64,000 nucleotides of DNA from Anaerococcus tetradius ATCC 35098. Lineage in GTDB: Bacteria; Bacillota; Clostridia; Tissierellales; Peptoniphilaceae. A program made the translations under genes and the position numbers. The notes below the pieces were generated by a model. It saw only the letters and a list, made by a program, of their open reading frames with translations, searched no databases and was not told the origin of the DNA. Below are positions 35,622 to 44,228 of this stretch, piece by piece. Every line of letters begins with the position of its first letter. Within the stretch, counting starts at the first letter, position 1. The stretch spans positions 398,720-462,719 of the forward strand of contig NZ_GG666296.1 in assembly GCF_000159095.1 (NCBI RefSeq), in the 5' to 3' direction.

Positions 35622-37266
35622 AAGGAGCGGTTTTCTGATAATGAAAAATATGCTAAGTCTTGTGGGTGATTTGTATCCCCTTATGATTCTAGCAGTTTTT
35701 ATAGGAAGTCTTGGCCACTTGTGTGCAAGCTTCGTTACAATATTTGCAGGCTTTGGTCTTCTTGCTATAATTAAAGGAGCAAATTTTTACTTTTTTATAA
35801 AAGTGATTCTAAGTATTGCTGTCTTTAGGGGAATCTTTCACTATATAGAGCAATACCTAAACCACTACCTAGCCTTCAAAATCTTGGCAAAGATTAGACA
35901 TCTAGTTTTTAAAAAAATGAGAAAGCTTGCACCAGCCAAGCTATGTACAAAGGAAAGGGGCAAACTAATAAGCCTTATCACATCAGATGTCGAGCTACTA
36001 GAAGTCTTTTATGCCCACACGATTTCGCCTATAGCCATAGCCATCTGCTACATGATTTTTATGCTAATCTTTATCAGTCGCCTTAGTATCTACCAAGCAG
36101 GTCTAGCCTTCCTAGCCTATCTATCCATAGGATGTATAATTCCTCTCTATATAGGAAAATTAAACAAAGACCTAGGCCTTCTTAGTAGAAATAAGACTGG
36201 AGAGCTTAACTCCTTTGTTCTAGAAAGAATTAGAAATCTTTATGAAGTAAAGCAATTTAAGCTTAAAGAAGAAACTAAGGAAAAATTAATAGAAAAATCT
36301 AGAGCTTTGAAGGAGGTAGATTATAAAATAAATAAAATAAAATCCCTCCAAGAAGCCCTAACAACTGGACTTGTCCTTTTATCGAGCCTTGCCATGCTTA
36401 TCCTATCCATCTACCTATACAAGAAACAAATCATAGGACTTTATGCAATAATCCTTGCAAGTCTTTCTATCCTATCAAGTTTTGGCCCCTTCATAGCCCT
36501 AGCCAATCTTGGTAACTTCTTAGCCTTTAGCCTTGCTAGTGCCGATAGACTTCTAGACCTCCTTGAAGAAAGTCCAATAGTAGAAGAAAATCTAGAAGAT
36601 AGACAAGGGGAAGATTTCATTAAGGCTAATATAAAAAACATTTCCTTTGCCTACAAGAATGAAGAAATCATAAAAGACTTTTCTCTCCCTATAGAAAAAG
36701 GCAAGATTTTAGGACTTTATGGGAAAAGCGGTTGCGGCAAATCGACTATTCTAAGGCTTTTGATGAGATTTTGGGATGTCGATAAGGGAGAAATAAGCAT
36801 AAATGATGACAACATAAAAAATATCCCTAGCAAAAATCTAAGAAAAATGCAAAGTCTTTTGGCCCAAGACACATATATTTTCAATATAAGTATAGAAGAT
36901 AACATAAGACTTGCCAAGCTTGATGCAACAAAAGAAGAAATAATCGAAGCTTCAAAGAAAGCCTCCATCCACGACTTTATAGTTTCCCTCCCAAACTCCT
37001 ACAAAAGCCTTGCAGGAGAAGTGGGCAGTGGACTTTCTGCTGGAGAAAGACAAAGGATTGGAGTCGCTCGTGCCTTCCTCCACGATTCAGAGCTTATGCT
37101 CTTTGATGAACCAACCAGCAATCTTGATATCCTAAATGAGATAATAATTCTAAAATCAATCAAAGAATCCTCCAAGGACAAGACCATCCTACTTGTATCC
37201 CACAGCCTATCAAGCTTATCCATAGCTGATCAAAAAATAAAAGTAGGAGATAGAAGGAAATCCTAG
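35611..37266 (+). CDS. ABC exporter half-transporter, subunit 2
   Basis: This 551-residue partner of the preceding gene has a membrane domain (about residues 15-310) and an ATPase domain. Walker A is GKSGCGKST, the signature is LSAGERQRIGVARAF, with Ala in place of the first Gly, and Walker B is LMLFDEPTSNLD. The altered signature, against the canonical LSGGQ of subunit 1, suggests one degenerate and one full ATP site, as in many heterodimeric exporters. It begins behind a run of G (AAAGGGGG) within the end of subunit 1. Confidence 0.82.
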   Translation: MKNRRSGFLIMKNMLSLVGDLYPLMILAVFIGSLGHLCASFVTIFAGFGLLAIIKGANFYFFIKVILSIAVFRGIFHYIEQYLNHYLAFKILAKIRHLVFKKMRKLAPAKLCTKERGKLISLITSDVELLEVFYAHTISPIAIAICYMIFMLIFISRLSIYQAGLAFLAYLSIGCIIPLYIGKLNKDLGLLSRNKTGELNSFVLERIRNLYEVKQFKLKEETKEKLIEKSRALKEVDYKINKIKSLQEALTTGLVLLSSLAMLILSIYLYKKQIIGLYAIILASLSILSSFGPFIALANLGNFLAFSLASADRLLDLLEESPIVEENLEDRQGEDFIKANIKNISFAYKNEEIIKDFSLPIEKGKILGLYGKSGCGKSTILRLLMRFWDVDKGEISINDDNIKNIPSKNLRKMQSLLAQDTYIFNISIEDNIRLAKLDATKEEIIEASKKASIHDFIVSLPNSYKSLAGEVGSGLSAGERQRIGVARAFLHDSELMLFDEPTSNLDILNEIIILKSIKESSKDKTILLVSHSLSSLSIADQKIKVGDRRKS

Positions 37267-37275
37267 AAGCCTTAT

Positions 37276-37303
37276 TTGTCTTTATCAATCTTAATGATAT
37301 AAT
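37276..37303 (+). promoter_or_regulatory. Promoter of murJ
   Basis: TTGTCT (37276-37281) and TATAAT (37298-37303) with a 16-base spacer lie directly after the exporter genes, about 30 bases before the murJ start. Confidence 0.65.
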
Positions 37304-37333
37304 TAAGGAGATAAGAAAAAAAGAGAGGTAACT

Positions 37334-38857
37334 ATGGGTCAAACTACTATCATGCTCATGATTGTAACCGTTGTATCTAAGATATTCGGTTTTCTGAGAG
37401 AAGCTGTAATGGCTTCCTACATTGGAGCAAGTGATTTAAAAAGTATATACACCACTGCCAACACCCTTCCAGTTGTAATAGCAAACTTTGTGGCAGTTGG
37501 GATTATTTCAGGCTTTATACCAATTTATAATAAGGCCAAGAAGGAAGAAGGAGAAAAAGCAGCAGAGGACTTTACATCAAATATCCTAAACATCTTGATG
37601 GTCTTTGGAGTATTCGCAGTCATATTCGGCATAATACTTGCAAGACCATTTTCTAAAATCCTTTCGCCAGACCTATCGGGCCAGTCCCTAGATCTTGCGA
37701 CTAACTACACAAGAATAATGATGTTTGCAGTCTTCGCCTACCTATACTCAGCAGTATTTAGAGGATATCTGAACTTAAAGGGCAATTTCTTTGATCCTGC
37801 CATAACAGGCATAATCATGAATATAATAATAATTGCCTTCACAATCCTTACAGGACTTACTAAAAATCCTTACATGCTAATTATAGGAGCCCTTCTGGGA
37901 AATACTCTCCAGTATATCCTATTTCCACGAGCAGCAAGAAAGAAAGGCTATAAGCACAAGAAAATCTTAGACATCCACAACAAATATGTAAGAAGTCTTA
38001 TGCTTGTTGCAGTTCCTATCATCCTATCATCAGCTGCCGGAGAAATTTCTATAATAATAGATAACTCCATGGCATCAGCTTTCTTTGGTAAGGCTTCCAT
38101 ATCAAAGCTCTTTTACTCAAAGACCATGCTAACAATGATAACAGGAATTATAACAATCTCAATAACTACAGCCCTATTTCCAACCATAGCTGAGCTTGGA
38201 GCAAGTGGTCAGATAGAAAAGATGAAAAAATCCATCAGCTCATCTGTAGTATCCACCATGCTTTTGGTAATACCTGCAAGTATAGGCATGGCTGTCTTGG
38301 CAGAGCCAGTAATAGGAGTAATATTCGAAAGAAATGCCTTTACGAGGGAAGATACCATAGCCGTAGCAATCCTTGTAGCAGCCTATGCACCAAACAACAT
38401 CTTCCAATCCATGATAGATGTAATAGATAGGGGTTTTTATGCAGTTGGAGATTCCAAAACACCAGTAATAGTCGTACTGATCCAACAAGGGCTAAATGTA
38501 ATCTTTAACCTAATCCTAATTAAATTCTTCGGCATCAGGGGTCTTGCTTATGCTACTGTCCTATCAACAGCAGTAGGAACTATCCTTATGGCATATCAAT
38601 TTAGGAAAAAATTTGGAAGCTTTAACTTCAAAACTTCCATCATATCCATAATCAAGATATGCATAATCACAGCCATAATGTCCCTTGTAGCTGTAAGATC
38701 AAACAACTTCCTAGCGGCTCATACATCTAGGCTACTAGCCTTGTTTGGAGCAATAATACTAGCTATGCTAATCTATGCTATCCTAATCTTAATTGCAAGA
38801 ATCCCAGAAGTAATGGTAGCAAGCAACAAAATATATCACAAGATAAAAAGAAAATAA
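37334..38857 (+). CDS. murJ: Lipid II flippase MurJ (MviN family)
   Basis: This 507-residue protein has about 14 hydrophobic segments. It contains the MurJ start VSKIFGFLREAVMASYIGAS and the later PVIAGLF-type region FERNAFTREDTIAVA. These are typical of the MurJ/MviN family, which moves lipid II across the membrane for peptidoglycan synthesis. It stands alone with its own promoter and terminator. Confidence 0.9.
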   Translation: MGQTTIMLMIVTVVSKIFGFLREAVMASYIGASDLKSIYTTANTLPVVIANFVAVGIISGFIPIYNKAKKEEGEKAAEDFTSNILNILMVFGVFAVIFGIILARPFSKILSPDLSGQSLDLATNYTRIMMFAVFAYLYSAVFRGYLNLKGNFFDPAITGIIMNIIIIAFTILTGLTKNPYMLIIGALLGNTLQYILFPRAARKKGYKHKKILDIHNKYVRSLMLVAVPIILSSAAGEISIIIDNSMASAFFGKASISKLFYSKTMLTMITGIITISITTALFPTIAELGASGQIEKMKKSISSSVVSTMLLVIPASIGMAVLAEPVIGVIFERNAFTREDTIAVAILVAAYAPNNIFQSMIDVIDRGFYAVGDSKTPVIVVLIQQGLNVIFNLILIKFFGIRGLAYATVLSTAVGTILMAYQFRKKFGSFNFKTSIISIIKICIITAIMSLVAVRSNNFLAAHTSRLLALFGAIILAMLIYAILILIARIPEVMVASNKIYHKIKRK

Positions 38858-38872
38858 AAAACCGAGCCAAGT

Positions 38873-38925
38873 GGCATAAAGCAATCCAATAAAGGAAGCT
38901 TTAAGCCTACCGGCTCGTTTTTTTT
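38873..38925 (+). terminator. Terminator after murJ
   Basis: CGAGCC (38873-38878) pairs with GGCTCG (38912-38917), an inner GGC/GCC pair supports the stem, and eight T follow. Confidence 0.7.
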
Positions 38926-38958
38926 ACTAAAATAATAAAAAACTCCCACGACCACCCC

Positions 38959-39087
38959 TGTCATCCTTAATGGAATTGTCACAGTAAGCATAGCGAACTG
39001 ATGAAATTCCTTAATCGAGGCTTTGCGAGGCGAAGCAGTGCTAAGCCCGCAAACTACCGTCGAGGAGCGATAGCGACGTGAGGATCT
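38959..39087. repeat. Intergenic structured repeat, copy 1
   Basis: The unit starts TGTCATCCTTAATGGAATTG and ends GACGTGAGGATCT. Inside, TTAATGGAATT can pair with AATTCCTTAA, and CGTCG near the end can pair with CGACG, so the element can fold into stem-loops. GC content is clearly above the surroundings. No long open frame is convincing here. Confidence 0.8.
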
Positions 39088-39093
39088 CCCACC

Positions 39094-39231
39094 TGTCATC
39101 CTTAATGGAATTGTCACAGTAAGCAAAGCGTGCTGATGAAATTCCTTAATCGAGGCTTTTCGAGATGAGCATTCAGTTTATAAGGCGAATCCGAAAACTA
39201 CCGTCGAGGAGCGATAGCGACGTGAGGATCT
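39094..39231. repeat. Intergenic structured repeat, copy 2
   Basis: It has the same ends as copy 1 and is separated from it by six bases. The middle differs: the part after CGAGGCTTT carries a variant segment (GAGATGAGCATTCAGTTTATAA) that copy 1 lacks. Confidence 0.8.
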
Positions 39232-39334
39232 TTTGACGTCATTATATTACTATGACTTTTAAAAAAGCTATTAAGATTCCTCCTCACTTAGTTCGTTCGG
39301 AATGACAGAAGGTCTTCTTTCTACGTCCCTTTTT

Positions 39335-39383
39335 TGTCATCCTTAATGGAATTGTCATAGCAAAAATAGCAACGTGAGGATCT
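39335..39383. repeat. Intergenic structured repeat, copy 3 (internally deleted)
   Basis: Only the two ends remain, TGTCATCCTTAATGGAATTG and AACGTGAGGATCT, joined by a short bridge of about 15 bases. A further related fragment (39268-39306, CTCACTTAGTTCGTTCGGAA with neighbours) lies between copies 2 and 3. Confidence 0.7.
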
Positions 39384-39391
39384 ACCAACCC

Positions 39392-39536
39392 TGTCATCCT
39401 TAATGGAATTGTCACAGTAAGCAAAGCGTGCTGATGAAATTCCTTAATCGAGGCTTTTCGAGATGAGCATTCTGCTTATAAGGCGAATCCGAAAACTACC
39501 GTCGAGGAAGAAGCTTTGCTTCTGACGTGAGGATCT
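39392..39536. repeat. Intergenic structured repeat, copy 4
   Basis: It is closest to copy 2, with a full body. The terminal loop is different: GGAGCGATAGCGACG is replaced by GGAAGAAGCTTTGCTTCTGACG, which still forms a hairpin (AGAAGC/GCTTCT). Structure is kept while sequence changes. Confidence 0.8.
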
Positions 39537-39575
39537 TTTTCTAAGTTATTAGAAATTTAGTGAAAATCTCATATT

Positions 39576-41309
39576 TTAATTTGCTTGTAGTATTTGATTT
39601 TTCATAAATATTGATACTATTTTTGAGAAGTTTTCTAGGTTTGTTATCCTACAAAAGTCTGTGTTGTAGATTAGCTTGGCATTTTCTACGTCTTCTTCTT
39701 CTCCAGTAAAGACTCCTAAAATTGAAACGTCATTTTCCTTTATATTTCTAACTTCCTTAGCAGTATCTTTGACAGCATTGTCATCGATATATTGGTCCTT
39801 GTCTAGTAATTTTACTGTGTTGATATTACTTTTTTCATCGTGGGGTTTGCCATCGGATAGGATTATTATAATGTTTTTGCAAGTATCCTTATCTTTTTCT
39901 AACAAGTCGTGGAGGGTCTTAAAGGCAAGGCCATCCCTGTTAGAGCCGGAAGCAAAATAGTTAAAGATTTTCTCGTTATTTTCCCTTTCGTCATAGTCCC
40001 TAAAGATATTAAAGACCGTAAAATCTTTGAGGGTCGAAAAACTCATCACCCTTATTGGGATATTTAGGGCATCCATTGCCTTTTCTATTATATAGGCTTC
40101 ATTGGCGACCATGGCTTGGCGGCTTATCTGACTGGCAGAGCCATCAAGGAGGAGGTCTACCTTAAATTTACTTACATCGTCACTTTCTTCGTTGATAAAA
40201 ACATCATAATCATGAAGGACACTTGCCCTCCAAGCCTTGGTTGAATCAATTGCTCCAAAGTTCTTGTAGACCTCGTTGTAGTCGAGGAAGTTTGCTATGG
40301 AATTTTTGATAGAAAGGGTTAGCTCGTTTATGGAGCGGTTGTTGATAGCCATATTTTCTTTGATATATTTTTCGTTTTTCTCAGCCTGTTTGACCCTAGC
40401 TTTTTTGTAGAAACGGGCGTTGGCTTTGGTGGAGTATTCTCCCCTAGTAAAGTAGAGCCTCTTGTTCTTGTGGATTCCCTTACACATCTTCTCTTCCAGA
40501 GCCGATAGCTTTTCTTTAGGCATAACTGATAGGCCATAGAAGTCTTCTATAAATTCGCTTGAAGAGTGGTAGGCATCCTCGCCCTTGTTTAAAAACATGA
40601 GGTTTCTATCATTGTCTTGTTTTTTCTCTGCAAGGTAGATATTACCCGTAAATTCTGCAGACCCTATACCGAATTGCTCCCTAAGATATTCTTCAGTGTA
40701 CTTGGCATTATCAAGGTCTATATCCTCATCATCAAACTTTTGGGGCTTCTTCTCCTTGACCATCTGAGAAAAAGCCTCCCTATCCTTAGCCGACCTATCA
40801 AAGCGGAAATAAGTCTTAAAAAACTTATCAAGTTTATCGATTAAATCGGTAGTATTTGTAGTTTGGATAGAAAAAAGGGCAGAGTATATATCCCTGAAAA
40901 GCCTACCTTCAGTGATTGGTCTAGCAAGTATCCTTCCGTAGTAAGCCTTTTCTATTTGCTCTTTTAAATCCTTAGGCTCGTGGTAGGCGTACTTATCCAT
41001 AATCTCCTTGGCATATTTTTTCCTAAAGTCTTCAATAACAAGATTATCCTTGGCGATTTCCTTATAGGAAATATCAGCTAGGAGAATTTCTGTCATAAAC
41101 TTAAAATCTTCATAGAAGCTATTATCCTTCTTTATATAAGAAAAGAAGGAGGCTAAAATCTGCAAATCAAAATTACCTATCTTAAAACCTGTAATCATAT
41201 TAAGGTAGATTTGATCCATGGGGTAGGATTCTTTAGGTAGGAAGTCATAGGACTTGGCGAAGTCCCAGATTATGTTGTACTGTCTGATTTTTTCTAATTG
41301 ATCAATCAT
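39576..41309 (-). CDS. VWA-domain protein paired with a MoxR ATPase
   Basis: The protein is 577 residues from the ATG at 41309; a GTG at 41318 would add three residues but sits too close to the AGGAGA site. The first 380 residues are helical and charged. A von Willebrand A domain starts about residue 384, with MIDAS motif LLLDGSASQIS (Asp389, Ser391, Ser393) and later SDGKPHDE. This layout resembles NorD/CobT-like partners of MoxR ATPases, which act as metal-dependent chaperones or assembly factors. Its gene overlaps the MoxR gene. The client is not indicated by neighbours. Confidence 0.78.
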   Translation of the reverse strand: MIDQLEKIRQYNIIWDFAKSYDFLPKESYPMDQIYLNMITGFKIGNFDLQILASFFSYIKKDNSFYEDFKFMTEILLADISYKEIAKDNLVIEDFRKKYAKEIMDKYAYHEPKDLKEQIEKAYYGRILARPITEGRLFRDIYSALFSIQTTNTTDLIDKLDKFFKTYFRFDRSAKDREAFSQMVKEKKPQKFDDEDIDLDNAKYTEEYLREQFGIGSAEFTGNIYLAEKKQDNDRNLMFLNKGEDAYHSSSEFIEDFYGLSVMPKEKLSALEEKMCKGIHKNKRLYFTRGEYSTKANARFYKKARVKQAEKNEKYIKENMAINNRSINELTLSIKNSIANFLDYNEVYKNFGAIDSTKAWRASVLHDYDVFINEESDDVSKFKVDLLLDGSASQISRQAMVANEAYIIEKAMDALNIPIRVMSFSTLKDFTVFNIFRDYDERENNEKIFNYFASGSNRDGLAFKTLHDLLEKDKDTCKNIIIILSDGKPHDEKSNINTVKLLDKDQYIDDNAVKDTAKEVRNIKENDVSILGVFTGEEEDVENAKLIYNTDFCRITNLENFSKIVSIFMKNQILQAN

Positions 41310-42207
41310 CAAAGACACTTTCTCCTATATCTGTTGGAATTTTACTCTTTAGGCTATCGAGGACGATTTGTCTTTCAAACTCGTCAAAGGACTTGTTGAC
41401 AAGACCCATCATGAGGGCTTGGTAAGGAGAAAGACCAATCTTTATAGTTTCGATTGCTCCGATTAGACCACGAAGGTCGACAGACTTAGTAGAAATTTCG
41501 TTGTTCTCGCTTTTTGTTTGTAGGCTTATAAAAAGGTCAATAAAGGCCTTTCTATACTTTTCTTTAAGAGTTGGGAAATTGTCAGAAAGGAGCTTATCCA
41601 AGTTAGCCTTGGAAATATTTGGAACATTGATAATCATAAACCTTGATGAAAGGGCTTCATTTAGCTCTCTAGTACCAACATAACCGTAGTTCATTGTAGC
41701 AATAAATCTTGTATTAGGATCAAGGACTATCTTCTCATAACCTGAAAGGTCGATAATCCTCCTATGGTCAAGACTTGCGTGGAGGACGGAAATCGCCTCG
41801 TTTTTCGCCATATTTATCTCATCCAAAATAGCAAAGCCTCCCTTTTCGGCTGCTTCTGTAATAGGACCCTTCCTAAAAACAACTTCACCATTTTTGAAAG
41901 TATCTGCACCAATAAGGGAAGCTGAGTCGGTATTGACATGGAAAGAAACATTATAGGAAGGCCTTTGGAAAAGATAGGAAAGATTGGACGAAAGGACGTT
42001 CTTTCCTGTAGCCTTGGCTCCAGTAAGGAGAATGTTCTTTCCAGCCAAAAGAGCAGCTATGGCCTCTTCCAAAACTTCCTTGCCATAATATTTGTATTCG
42101 GGCTTAATAACCCTGTCGTTGTCAGGAAGTCCATTTTCTTTTCTATATGCTTCTAATTGTCTAATCAAATTTTCATCTATATTTTCTTCTTTTAAGTATT
42201 GTATCAT
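41302..42207 (-). CDS. MoxR-family AAA+ ATPase
   Basis: This 301-residue AAA+ ATPase has Walker A LLTGAKATGKN (residues 61-70) and Walker B GGFAILDEINMAKNEA. Sensor-1-like IATMNYGYVGTRELNEAL and the usual C-terminal lid follow. The P-loop ends GKN instead of GKS or GKT. It is translated just ahead of the VWA partner, with overlapping ends. A GAGGTG ribosome site precedes its ATG. MoxR/VWA pairs remodel or insert cofactors into client proteins; the client here is unknown. Confidence 0.82.
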   Translation of the reverse strand: MIQYLKEENIDENLIRQLEAYRKENGLPDNDRVIKPEYKYYGKEVLEEAIAALLAGKNILLTGAKATGKNVLSSNLSYLFQRPSYNVSFHVNTDSASLIGADTFKNGEVVFRKGPITEAAEKGGFAILDEINMAKNEAISVLHASLDHRRIIDLSGYEKIVLDPNTRFIATMNYGYVGTRELNEALSSRFMIINVPNISKANLDKLLSDNFPTLKEKYRKAFIDLFISLQTKSENNEISTKSVDLRGLIGAIETIKIGLSPYQALMMGLVNKSFDEFERQIVLDSLKSKIPTDIGESVFDD

Positions 42208-42309
42208 GTTTCACCTCGGCTTTATTATACATTTTTAAGCCAAATAATCACTTAATAAAAAAATCAAAAATTTTTACTAAAAAGTCTATATTTTCCTAAA
42301 AAATGGGTG

Positions 42310-42315
42310 TATAAT
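42310..42315 (+). promoter_or_regulatory. -10 element of the first giant surface-protein gene
   Basis: A perfect TATAAT preceded by GGGTG lies about 45 bases before the ATG at 42361. The -35 is weak. The second giant gene has a similar GTGTATAAT with TTTCCT upstream (54534-54562), so the two may be co-regulated. Confidence 0.5.
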
Positions 42316-42360
42316 AAAAAAATAAAAAAGCTATAAAATCATATATTAGAAGGGTAAATA

Positions 42361-44118
42361 ATGAAAAAAGCGAAAAGAATTTTAGCATTAATAACTTCAT
42401 TAACTATAGTTGCATCAAATATAAGCCCAGCTTTTGCGGGAAAATTTGAAAGCGAATACAATGATATAAACAAAGACAAGAAATATCCCCAAATAGATAA
42501 TAGAATCATCAACACACTAGATAATGATGAAATTTATAATCTAAAGGAAGGGGAAAGCATAAGTGATCCAGAACAGCCTGATGTCTATACATACAGGTGG
42601 TCTTACAAAAGACCAGTAACTGGAAGATCGGTAAACATTAAGGAAATGGAGCTTGCCTCCCAACCCTATGTAGCAAGCGTTGGAGAAAAGGCAAGCGAGG
42701 AAGAAAAAGCCAAGGTAAATTACAAGCTTAAACCTCCAATCCTTAAAGGATACAAGAAGCCAGAAGAAGATTATCAAGCAAGCTATGACTTCATAAAGGA
42801 CAATGCTAGTGAAAAAGAAGCCTTCCTACACAATGGCACAAGGGACATAAACTACGAGCCTACCACAAACAGTGGCATCAAGGTAAAACACCTCTTTCAA
42901 AAACTGGAAGATAGAAACTCCTACGAAAACCTAGATGGTGGAGCTGACATCATAACCAAGCAGAAAAACTTCTTTGGAGAATTTCCAAAGACAGGTCAAA
43001 AGTTGAAGCTTGATAATCTCTTCAGTAGAAATGTCGAAAACCCAATAGGTTATTCGGACAGAGAGTTTTTGGATTTGAAAGAAAAAATCAAGGGATTCGA
43101 ACCAGAAAGAAATGCCGACAATTTGGAAATAATTGTTCCAGAAGTTGCTAACGCTCCTTTTGTAATCCACTACAACAGAAAGAGCTTCCAAGTAAAAATA
43201 AATACCGATGGAGGAACTTACATTCCAGATATGATCCTCTTTTATGGTCAAACTATCCCACCAGTAACACAGATACCTAAAAAAGACGGAGCAGTATTCG
43301 ATCATTGGGAAGCAGATAAGGATATTTTAATAAAAGATAAGAGTGGGGCAGAAACAACAATAAAAGCCAAGACTCCTATCGATATGAAAAAATATCAAGA
43401 TGGCTTTAGACATGCTATGCCGGCAGAAGATATCACCTTCAAGGCTATCTATAAGGAAAATGATAAGGCTGAGTATTCGGTGGAATTTTGGGTAGAAAAA
43501 GCAGATTATGATGACAAAAAGCCAAATCTTTCCATCAAAGATAAGTATGAATTTGTTGGAAACCGTGTACTTACAGGTAAGACAGGATCCGTTCCAGATA
43601 TAGCCAGTACATCCAAAGATGGTATAGCCTTTCCTGACCTAGACAAGGCTAGGCTAAACAAAATTTATAAGGATAGTGCTGAGTTTGATAAATATTTTAA
43701 GTATAACAAGGAACTAACCGACAAGCAAAATCAAGATGTATCCAATGAAAAGGTGGAAGATGATTCTGGCGAATCGGTATACAAAAAAGTCTCTAGAACC
43801 ATAGACGCTGCTGGCAATACCAGCTACAAAATCTACTTCGATAGGCAAGTCTACACCCTCTACTTTTCAAAGTTAATTACGGAAAATGATAGTAAAGGTG
43901 AATTTTGGCCTATTATTACAAAGGATGGCAAGGTCTATGACTCTAAAAAAGGCAATCCTTATAGCTTCAAGGCTCGTTTTAACCAAAACTTGCAAGGCTT
44001 GTGGCCAGATCCAATCGAAAATGTCAAAGGCTACCCTGAAGATTATCGTAGTTTGGGTTGGGTAGCTTCGACCAAGAATAAAGCATATTCTTATAGGGAT
44101 ACCCACCCTATAGGCTAA
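42361..44118 (+). CDS. Giant secreted surface protein, N-terminal piece before a frameshift
   Basis: This 585-residue piece has a Sec signal peptide ending AFA at residue 26. A region shared with the next giant protein follows (QPYVASVGEKASEEEKAKVN) and then an InlB B-repeat-like domain (FQVKINTDGGTYIPD to HWEAD). It stops at 44116-44118 in THPIG. Two bases into the last codons, the third frame carries PPYRLTADDFLD, which matches PPYRLNADQFLD in the paralog at 54624-62348, and it stays open to the next piece. One base is therefore missing in the GATACCCACCC stretch at 44098-44108. This is the start of a single gene reaching 54257. If the lesion is real, only this secreted fragment is made. 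Confidence 0.85.
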   Translation: MKKAKRILALITSLTIVASNISPAFAGKFESEYNDINKDKKYPQIDNRIINTLDNDEIYNLKEGESISDPEQPDVYTYRWSYKRPVTGRSVNIKEMELASQPYVASVGEKASEEEKAKVNYKLKPPILKGYKKPEEDYQASYDFIKDNASEKEAFLHNGTRDINYEPTTNSGIKVKHLFQKLEDRNSYENLDGGADIITKQKNFFGEFPKTGQKLKLDNLFSRNVENPIGYSDREFLDLKEKIKGFEPERNADNLEIIVPEVANAPFVIHYNRKSFQVKINTDGGTYIPDMILFYGQTIPPVTQIPKKDGAVFDHWEADKDILIKDKSGAETTIKAKTPIDMKKYQDGFRHAMPAEDITFKAIYKENDKAEYSVEFWVEKADYDDKKPNLSIKDKYEFVGNRVLTGKTGSVPDIASTSKDGIAFPDLDKARLNKIYKDSAEFDKYFKYNKELTDKQNQDVSNEKVEDDSGESVYKKVSRTIDAAGNTSYKIYFDRQVYTLYFSKLITENDSKGEFWPIITKDGKVYDSKKGNPYSFKARFNQNLQGLWPDPIENVKGYPEDYRSLGWVASTKNKAYSYRDTHPIG

Positions 44119-44228
44119 CAGCAGATGACTTCCTAGATTCTAGCGATATTAAAGATAAAAAAAAGGGTGGTTACTCAAAGACACTTCCCCTTGGCGATAA
44201 TGGCGAAAGGCCATTAGGAGAAAGGGAG

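Noticed and set aside
38836-39126. 96-codon minus-strand frame across the intergenic repeats
   Set aside because: It consists of two repeat copies read through (the same TIPLRMTG peptide appears twice) and overlaps the murJ terminator.
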